DNA of 10,587 bases from Clostridiales bacterium (GTDB taxonomy: Bacteria > Bacillota > Clostridia > Oscillospirales > CAG-272), in NCBI GenBank assembly GCA_018370615.1, contig JAGZAC010000036.1, positions 1 through 10,587 of the forward strand, read 5' to 3'. Position numbers and translations under genes: made by a program. How positions within the stretch are numbered: position 1 is the stretch's first letter; every line of letters starts with the position of its first letter. This document shows positions 6,663 to 10,587 of this stretch, one piece after another. Under the pieces are notes generated by a model, which saw nothing but the letters and a program-made list of their open reading frames with translations, was not told the origin of the DNA and made no database searches.

Positions 6663-6685
6663 ACTGTCGGAACCCATACAGTCTA

Positions 6686-6750
6686 CCCATTTTAATATGA
6701 CATATTGTCATGATGAAGAATATGTCTGCGTGTCATAATAAAAATGGGTG
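6686..6750 (+). promoter_or_regulatory. Nested dyads upstream of the XRE gene: candidate operator and SD-masking hairpin
   Basis: Three overlapping symmetries are visible. ATGACATATTGTCAT (6697-6711) has 6-bp arms around TAT, a typical size for a Cro/CI dimer site, and a further half site TGTCAT lies at 6731-6736. GACATATT (6699-6706) is inverted as AATATGTC (6719-6726). An outer pair CCCATTTT (6686-6693) and AAAATGGG (6741-6748), with inner ATGAC/GTCAT, would fold in the RNA and pair the first bases of the GGGTGATC Shine-Dalgarno at 6746-6753. A -10-like CATAAT is at 6734-6739, but I see no matching -35. Autoregulation is inference. Confidence 0.5.
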
Positions 6751-6757
6751 ATCAAAT

Positions 6758-7012
6758 TTGAAGAATTTGAAAAGAATTCGCAAGGAAAACAATCTTACAC
6801 AATTGGCACTGCAGCTGAAAACAGGGATCGATCAGGCAATGCTGTCAAAATATGAAACGGGAGAGCGTGTTCCCACAGTGGAGAACCTGTGTATATTAGC
6901 AAATTTTTTTGGAACAAGCCTGGATTTTTTGATGGACCGAACAGATGAAAAAGAGCCGTATGAACCCAAAAGAGTATTTAGCAGTGATAACGTACACCGC
7001 CGGCATGTCTGA
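6758..7012 (+). CDS. Small XRE-family (Cro/CI-type) transcriptional regulator
   Basis: An 84-residue protein that is almost entirely one helix-turn-helix domain (residues 3-60). LKRIRKENNLTQLALQL gives helices 1-2, IDQAMLSKYETGERVP the recognition helix, and VENLCILANFFGTSLDFLMDRTD the final helices. A short polar tail (61-84) has no partner domain, so it resembles a simple dimeric repressor. The start is TTG at 6758: the nearby ATG (6744) is out of frame, and GGTGATC, seven bases matching the extended anti-Shine-Dalgarno, lies just upstream. A dyad-rich region precedes it. It may control itself and the gene 86 bases downstream; an isolated regulator of unknown target is equally possible. Confidence 0.88.
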   Translation: MKNLKRIRKENNLTQLALQLKTGIDQAMLSKYETGERVPTVENLCILANFFGTSLDFLMDRTDEKEPYEPKRVFSSDNVHRRHV

Positions 7013-7098
7013 AAGACTTACAGGGTGCGGCGGGAAAAACAGACCTTTTCATGGAAAAAGGAGGGCATCAGAACTGTATAGTGGAAGGGTGGAATTTT

Positions 7099-8076
7099 AT
7101 GTTAAATATTATAATTGAGACATATTTTTCCAATATACCAATGCTTTTATGTGCAGACGGGGGATATATTGCAGAGGGGAATGCGGCGGCACGAGAACGT
7201 CTGAAGCATTTTTCTGAAGAGGCGTCTTTGTATGATTATATGGTTGCATATGATGCAATGTGCTTTGAGACCGCTTACAAGTGCGTTTCCGATGAGATTC
7301 TCACATTTCCCTTGAAGAAATATTACGGTTTTCGCTATGCTGCCGCCATCTTCCAAGAGATGATGGGCCGAAGGTTTGCTGCCGTATATTTGTTTCAGAA
7401 TCAAAAGGAATGCATGACCTTTCGAGATTATTGTAAAAATCGAAAACAGGTGGGCAGGCAGACACAGGAGCAGGTCTCTGCCTTTGTGGCCGCAATTGCC
7501 GGGATTGACAGCTGCCGTTTTTCCAAACCGGACGAGGACGGCCTGTTCGATTTGAAGGCTATCACTATTTGCACGCTGGATGACTTAGTGGCTGCCTGTG
7601 ATTTTTTGGATTGTGATGTGACTTTTACACAAAATAAAGAAGCGGAGGGCATGCCGTGTATTCCCTCCGCTATCGGCACCGACAATTATATTAAGATGCT
7701 GATGTGCATGGTATATGTACTCAATCATTTGACCACCAGCAGAAAAATAGAGGTCAAGCTGTGCAATTACAGTGAAGAAACTGAAGTGCGCATGACGACA
7801 AACGCTGAAAAGCTGCCGGCAGGGATCAGTGACTTGGACGGACTGGCAAGCAGCGTGCCCGGCTGTACGGCAAAGCTTACGCTTTGCCAGTTTATTGCCG
7901 GCCGCTGCGGCGGAAAGCTGCAAGCCCGTACAATGCATGACACCGGGCAAATAACTCTGGTGCTTACGCTGACTCCCAATGTGCCTGACGATGTGGACCT
8001 GAAAAGCAGAGATCAGTTTGCCGGGTATCAGCGTATATTCGAAAATGCGGTGCGCTGGCTCCGCCAGATTGGTTAG
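7099..8076 (+). CDS. Unknown protein with PAS-like start and decayed histidine-kinase-type ATPase fold
   Basis: A 325-residue soluble protein that I do not recognise as a named family. Residues 8-38 (YFSNIPMLLCADGGYIAEGNAAARERL) resemble a PAS domain start: an 'IPxxLxxxDGxIxxxNxAA' pattern. Residues about 195-293 resemble the HATPase_c fold of sensor kinases: YIKMLMCMVYVLNHLTT (N-box-like, N209), EVRMTT strand, then LTLCQFIAGRCGGKLQ and ITLVLTLTP, the usual last helix and strand. The phospho-accepting His box and the DxGxG and GxGxG nucleotide motifs are missing, so it is probably not an active kinase. The start at 7099 has a GGGTGG site upstream; earlier in-frame starts at 7051 and 7081 lack a well-placed site. 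It is Cys-rich (13 Cys). It probably forms a unit with the XRE gene. Confidence 0.6.
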   Translation: MLNIIIETYFSNIPMLLCADGGYIAEGNAAARERLKHFSEEASLYDYMVAYDAMCFETAYKCVSDEILTFPLKKYYGFRYAAAIFQEMMGRRFAAVYLFQNQKECMTFRDYCKNRKQVGRQTQEQVSAFVAAIAGIDSCRFSKPDEDGLFDLKAITICTLDDLVAACDFLDCDVTFTQNKEAEGMPCIPSAIGTDNYIKMLMCMVYVLNHLTTSRKIEVKLCNYSEETEVRMTTNAEKLPAGISDLDGLASSVPGCTAKLTLCQFIAGRCGGKLQARTMHDTGQITLVLTLTPNVPDDVDLKSRDQFAGYQRIFENAVRWLRQIG

Positions 8077-8082
8077 ACCCCG

Positions 8083-8667
8083 CTATTTTGTAAGGAGCAG
8101 CAGAGCGAGCAGCAGCAAAATGTCGCTGGTGCTCATGTCCTTTTCTCCGGATAGCAATATGATCAGTCCGATCAGCAGCAGATCTTCACGGTCCAGACCG
8201 TGCAGCAGTCCCGCCAGAGGTTCCGGCAATATAGAACCGCTGGGTTTGTTTTTGTGCTCTTCGGGAGGATGCTTCTTCGGCGTTTCCTCCGGTTCCTCCT
8301 CATAGGGAGAATCTGCATCCGGCTGTGTGTCTTCCCAGTTGTCTTCTTCCAAAAATGTTTCTATTCCCGGAAAGGATGGATATTCCAGAGGTCTTTCCGG
8401 CTCGTCTTCATAGATCATTTCAATAGGCGCCTCCGGTTCCGTCTGCCGGCCGCTCGTTCCAGATTTGCGGTTGGAGGACATGCCCGTGTCTTTTTCCCTG
8501 CCCCCCTTGTCCCGCCCTCTGTATATGGGACGTGTGTGTACTACGTAATTTTCATCCCTGCCATCACTGCGCTCCCGCCTTGTAAACAGACGGCTGCCAT
8601 CGTATCCGGGCGGTGGCGTCAGGTCAGGATAGCTGTTTTGGGATATATTTTTGTTTTTGGAATACAT
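8083..8667 (-). CDS. Unknown acidic protein with hydrophobic C-terminus
   Basis: A 194-residue protein with no recognised domain. Residues 1-75 are basic and polar (RRERSDGRDE, RGRDKGGREKD), and 77-140 are very acidic and Pro-rich (EPEAPIEMIYEDEPERP, SPYEEEPEETPKKHPPEE), so both parts are likely disordered. The C-terminus has two short hydrophobic segments, DLLLIGLIILL (162-172) and DILLLLALLLL (182-192), split by SGEKDMSTS; they may form a membrane hairpin or an amphipathic assembly motif. A perfect AGGAGGT Shine-Dalgarno lies before ATG and overlaps the end of the preceding gene, whose stop is 4 bases upstream. It is last in a three-gene cluster. It converges with the 7099-8076 gene, the stop codons being 6 bases apart, with no terminator between. 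Confidence 0.75.
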   Translation of the reverse strand: MYSKNKNISQNSYPDLTPPPGYDGSRLFTRRERSDGRDENYVVHTRPIYRGRDKGGREKDTGMSSNRKSGTSGRQTEPEAPIEMIYEDEPERPLEYPSFPGIETFLEEDNWEDTQPDADSPYEEEPEETPKKHPPEEHKNKPSGSILPEPLAGLLHGLDREDLLLIGLIILLSGEKDMSTSDILLLLALLLLTK

Positions 8668-8671
8668 ATCT

Positions 8672-9145
8672 TTACCTCCTGGGGCCGGTTCCGAAGAGCT
8701 TTGTTAAATCTCCCAGCTGCAGCATGCTGTCTACAACGGATCTTCTTTTGGGACTCAAATATGGACGGAGTGCACGCAAAAGCGCTTTGCGCTGTGCGTC
8801 GTCGCCGGTGCTGACCGGTGTGCCCTCGCCAGGCGTGCTGTCGTCGGTTTTTTGATCTGCCGCCTGGGTGCCGATGCCCATCCCGGACAGCATGGACAGA
8901 ATGGCCGGCAGCTTTGCCAGCATATCCGGGGATAGGGAGGGCATTGTCTGCTGCGGTTCCTCTATTTTTGTTTCTTCAGTGCCGTCTGAAGGCTGCTCCG
9001 GAGCGTCAGAAGCAGTGTCGGCGTCGGCGTTCGATGTGCTTTGTGTGTCGCTTTTCAGGGATGCGATGAGATTGGATATTTCAGGTTTTTCCATCAGCTG
9101 CCGCAGCATCTGGGAAAAATCCCCATTTTGTGCGCTGTCCGGCAT
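8672..9145 (-). CDS. Unknown small protein, middle gene of three
   Basis: A 157-residue protein with no recognised family. The N-terminal helix (QMLRQLMEKPEISNLIASL, 12-30) and C-terminal helical part (QRKALLRALRPYLSPKRRSVVDSMLQLGDLTKLF, 118-151) flank an acidic low-complexity linker (32-68) and a Met/Leu-rich segment (DMLAKLPAILSMLSGMGIG, 74-92). This layout of short conserved ends and a variable middle recurs in Clostridia proteins of unknown role. AAGGAGG lies 6 bases before ATG, and the stop of the upstream 72-residue gene forms part of that site. Translational coupling across the three genes is likely. No signal peptide or catalytic motif is seen. Confidence 0.75.
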   Translation of the reverse strand: MPDSAQNGDFSQMLRQLMEKPEISNLIASLKSDTQSTSNADADTASDAPEQPSDGTEETKIEEPQQTMPSLSPDMLAKLPAILSMLSGMGIGTQAADQKTDDSTPGEGTPVSTGDDAQRKALLRALRPYLSPKRRSVVDSMLQLGDLTKLFGTGPRR

Positions 9146-9155
9146 GGTGTCCTCC

Positions 9156-9374
9156 TTATTTGTCCTTGCAGGCTTCTAGAATTTCCATGGCCCGGACGAT
9201 GTCCTCGTCAGTCATCTGGGTGAGGGCTGCGCGGATTTTATCCAGTTCCGCCGGGGATACTTTGATGCTGGAGAGGTCGATCCCCTTGGATGCACCCAGG
9301 GAGAGGATCATTTTCCAAAGCCTGTCGTCGGGCATTCCGGCAATTTTGTCTACGGTTCTTTTATCAATTCTCAT
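9156..9374 (-). CDS. Unknown 72-residue helical protein, first gene of three
   Basis: A short, highly helical soluble protein with no recognised domain: KRTVDKIAGMPDDRLWKMIL (5-24), then a linker with SKGIDLSS, then SPAELDKIRAALTQMTDEDIVRAMEILEACK (40-70). Charged and hydrophobic residues alternate as in a two- or three-helix bundle. An AAAGG site lies 6 bases before ATG. It leads the cluster 72-157-194 residues; the intergenic gaps are 10 and 4 bases, so the three are surely one transcript. Its promoter should lie in 9375-9552, where TATACTAT is repeated but no good -35 is visible. Confidence 0.75.
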   Translation of the reverse strand: MRIDKRTVDKIAGMPDDRLWKMILSLGASKGIDLSSIKVSPAELDKIRAALTQMTDEDIVRAMEILEACKDK

Positions 9375-9421
9375 GGTAAACCTTTCCTTTCTTATGGAAG
9401 TGCACCGGTGTGCATTTCCTG

Positions 9422-9457
9422 CGTGAAAACGGATTCTTCCCCGGTTTCACGTTTTTT
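9422..9457 (+). terminator. Terminator-like hairpin with T tract, plus-strand direction
   Basis: CGTGAAAACGG (9422-9432) pairs with CCGGTTTCACG (9441-9451), an 11-bp stem with one mismatch and an 8-base loop, followed by six Ts (9452-9457). This is a rho-independent terminator shape for plus-strand transcripts, yet no plus-strand gene lies just upstream. It could stop antisense read-through from the 7099 gene, or instead be a 5' leader hairpin of the minus-strand three-gene cluster. Confidence 0.45.
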
Positions 9458-9492
9458 ATAGTATATTACGGTATTCCGTTGCTATAGTATAT
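9457..9492. repeat. 10-bp direct repeats in the divergent control region
   Basis: TATAGTATAT occurs at 9457-9466 and 9483-9492, 26 bases apart, with the small dyad ACGG-TATT-CCGT (9469-9480) between them. On the minus strand each copy gives a TATACTAT box suited to a -10. The region separates the three-gene cluster (start 9374) from the phosphodiesterase gene (start 9553), so paired -10 boxes or a regulator site are both possible. Confidence 0.5.
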
Positions 9493-9552
9493 GAGGAATG
9501 TGTTTGCGGGGTTCAAATTGAATATAACTTTTGCACAGGAAGGAATATCAAA

Positions 9553-10029
9553 GTGAAAATCCTTGTTTTTTCCGACGCCCACGGCCAGGTCCGGGGGATG
9601 GAACAGGCGATGCGCGCCCATGAAAAAGATACAGATGCGGTGATTTTCCTGGGGGATGGACTGCGGGAAGCCGAAGGGCTGTTTCCCAGCTTCCCGCATA
9701 TAATGCATACAGCAGTATTGGGGAACAACGATTTTGGATGTACGGGCGTGGAGGAGTGTGTATTGGAATTGGAGGGAGTACGCGTTTTTTGTACCCATGG
9801 GCACAGGTACGGGGTAAAGAGCGGGATGGGACGCTTATTTCAGGCGGCTGCTGCAAAGGATGCGCAGCTGGTATTATATGGACATACGCATATAACTGCT
9901 GATTTTACCATGGAGGGGATCCGTTTTTTCAATCCAGGTACTATTGGGTTTGGGAGAGACAAAACATATGGAGTGGTGTATATTGAGAAGGGAAATATTG
10001 TCAGTGGATTTGGGAGGATTTCTTTATAA
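9553..10029 (+). CDS. YfcE/MJ0936-family metallophosphodiesterase
   Basis: A 158-residue calcineurin-like phosphoesterase of the small YfcE/MJ0936 type, usually binding two Mn or Ni ions and splitting phosphodiesters in vitro; natural substrates are generally unknown. All metal motifs are present: D8 and H10 (FSDAHG), D35 (LGDG), N59-D60 (GNND), H82 (CTHGH) and H111/H113 (GHTH), plus NPGT at 127-130. The start is GTG at 9553, eight bases after an AGGAAGGA site; MKILVFSD is the normal family N-terminus. It is in many Firmicutes next to rdgB (XTP pyrophosphatase), but that neighbour is not here. Transcription is divergent from the three-gene cluster, and a multi-hairpin repeat begins 9 bases after its stop. 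Confidence 0.9.
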   Translation: MKILVFSDAHGQVRGMEQAMRAHEKDTDAVIFLGDGLREAEGLFPSFPHIMHTAVLGNNDFGCTGVEECVLELEGVRVFCTHGHRYGVKSGMGRLFQAAAAKDAQLVLYGHTHITADFTMEGIRFFNPGTIGFGRDKTYGVVYIEKGNIVSGFGRISL

Positions 10030-10037
10030 AACAGCAC

Positions 10038-10207
10038 ACAACCCCTCCGGCAGCTTCGCTGCCACCTCCCCTTGCACAGGGGAGGCTAAAAAGGAAAAGC
10101 TCCCTTATGGGGGCTTTTCGCTAAAAGTCCCCCTTGTGAAAAGGCTTCATACAAAAAGTCCCCCTTGTGTAAAGGGGGATGTCAGCGATAGCTGACAGGG
10201 GGATTGT
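10038..10207. repeat. Intergenic multi-hairpin repeat, copy B (expanded)
   Basis: Same element as copy A, 170 bp, with the same ends (ACAACCCCTCC at 10038-10048; GGGGGATTGT at the right). Hairpins: GGCAGC/GCTGCC (10049-10063), CCTCCCCT/AGGGGAGG (10065-10085), an extra stem GAAAAGCTCCC/GGGGGCTTTTC (10094-10119), CCCCCTT/AAGGGGG, and TGTCAGC/GCTGACA (10180-10197). The 16-base unit AAAAGTCCCCCTTGTG occurs twice (10123-10138, 10154-10169), pointing to an internal duplication. The outer stems differ in sequence from copy A yet remain perfectly paired. It begins just after the phosphodiesterase gene. Confidence 0.85.
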
Positions 10208-10248
10208 TCCGCTATAATAACTGACATTCCCTTGTCATGGTTTGCTGC

Positions 10249-10321
10249 GGCACTTCCCCCTCCCAGGAGAGCTTACCAGCCCTCCTTGTGGGGGGCTGCT
10301 TTGCAACTCCGCGAGATTGTT
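10249..10321. repeat. Decayed copy of the intergenic repeat
   Basis: GGCACTTCCCC, GGAGAGCTTACCAG, CCCTCCTTGTGGGGGG and the final GAGATTGTT follow the order of the intact repeat (GGCACCTCCCC, GGGGAGGCTT, CCCCCTTGTG, GGGGGATTGTT). One stem, CAGCCCTCC/GGGGGGCTG (10277-10298), survives with a single G-T pair. It lies 41 bases after copy B, mirroring the intact-plus-decayed pair at 2867-3073. Confidence 0.55.
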
Positions 10322-10353
10322 TTTCATTATGCAGGAAAATCATAAAAACGCTA

Positions 10354-10382
10354 TTGTTATCTGAATAAATGTGTGGTATTAT
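10354..10382 (+). promoter_or_regulatory. Promoter for the gene starting at 10460
   Basis: -35 TTGTTA (10354-10359), a 17-base spacer and -10 TATTAT (10377-10382) preceded by TGG (extended -10). It predicts a start near 10390 and a leader of about 70 bases. The -10 context TGG-TATTAT is the same as in the SRP RNA promoter. Confidence 0.7.
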
Positions 10383-10459
10383 GACTATAAAGAAGCAAAT
10401 CTCCAAATGAAAGTGATACGCCGGCAAAGAAACAATATACCGGGAATTGGGAGGATCTG

Positions 10460-10587
10460 ATGATAGATTGGTGGAATAGTCTGGATATGACTGGGCAGAT
10501 TTTCGCTCTGATAGCGATTCCGTCCACCCTTGTTTTGCTACTACAGACAATTCTCCTGCTGTTTGGCATCGGAGATGGAGACGGCGG
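10460..10587 (+). CDS. Start of a small membrane protein (possibly NfeD/YqiJ-like), cut by window edge
   Basis: The first 42 codons are present. ATG at 10460 follows GGGAGGA by about 5 bases. The visible protein begins MIDWWNSLDMTGQIFALIA, continues into one hydrophobic segment (about residues 12-37, IFALIAIPSTLVLLLQTILLLFG), and then GIGDGDGG. This Gly/Asp-rich turn after a first membrane helix resembles NfeD/YqiJ-type OB-fold membrane proteins that accompany flotillin genes in Clostridia. That is from memory and cannot be tested here, because the OB domain would lie outside the window. The upstream promoter and ribosome site make the gene itself credible. Confidence 0.6.
   Translation, partial: MIDWWNSLDMTGQIFALIAIPSTLVLLLQTILLLFGIGDGDG

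Noticed and set aside
5655..6677. 340-codon minus-strand frame opposite the membrane-anchored protein
   Set aside because: Its Arg/Cys/His-rich composition has no recognisable motif, and the plus-strand frame has a membrane segment, ribosome site and operon spacing.
7060..7118. Short leader peptide after GGAGGG (CTG start, about 14 codons)
   Set aside because: It would need a rare CTG start, and it overlaps the better-supported start at 7099; no attenuator-like codon run is seen.
9470..9500. Sporulation sigma-E or sigma-G promoter suggested by CATATACTA on the minus strand
   Set aside because: No -35 element of either class lies at the required distance, so the match is too weak to list as a promoter.
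9944..10195. 83-codon plus-strand frame reading through repeat copy B
   Set aside because: Frames such as SPCTGEAKKEKL are a by-product of the repeat sequence, and the start is inside the phosphodiesterase gene.
10212..10550. 112-codon minus-strand frame at the right end
   Set aside because: It covers the decayed repeat, a good plus-strand promoter and the start of the plus-strand membrane protein; no ribosome site or family features.

Overview
The window looks like chromosomal DNA from an anaerobic low-to-moderate-GC Firmicute, most likely Clostridia of the Oscillospirales/Ruminococcaceae type. The evidence is strong Shine-Dalgarno sites (GGAGG) before most genes, the order SRP RNA-dnaX-ybaB-recR, an hprK gene (Firmicute-style carbon catabolite control), a large SRP RNA with an Alu domain, and GC-rich multi-hairpin intergenic repeats of a kind common in that group. 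I saw no transposase, phage module, CRISPR array or tRNA.

Left part (1-2812, all minus strand): one transcription unit starts at a good promoter (2784-2812) and makes the SRP RNA (about 2736 down to 2482). No terminator is visible before dnaX (DNA polymerase III tau/gamma), ybaB (nucleoid protein) and recR (recombination mediator, cut by the window edge). Within dnaX, an A8 and an A7 run sit at the junction between the clamp-loader core and the tau-specific tail, where other bacteria make the short gamma form by slippage.

Middle-left (2867-4496): one intact and one decayed copy of an intergenic multi-hairpin repeat. Next comes a minus-strand pair, hprK and a small type-I-pyrophosphatase-like gene, joined by an ATGA overlap. 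HPr kinase/phosphorylase releases pyrophosphate when it dephosphorylates HPr, so a coupled pyrophosphatase makes metabolic sense. The stop codon and last codons of the pyrophosphatase gene lie in the decayed repeat.

Middle (4596-8076, plus strand): a PrsA-like parvulin lipoprotein and a membrane-anchored TIM-barrel-like (DUF4015-like) protein form a two-gene unit for the cell envelope. They are followed by a dyad-rich control region, a small XRE/Cro-CI repressor with a TTG start, and a protein resembling a PAS domain plus a decayed histidine-kinase ATPase domain.

Right part (8083-10587): a tight minus-strand cluster of three small proteins of unknown function, then a divergent control region, a plus-strand YfcE/MJ0936-type phosphodiesterase, a second, longer repeat copy starting 9 bases after its stop, a decayed third copy, a strong promoter, and the start of a small membrane protein that runs off the window.
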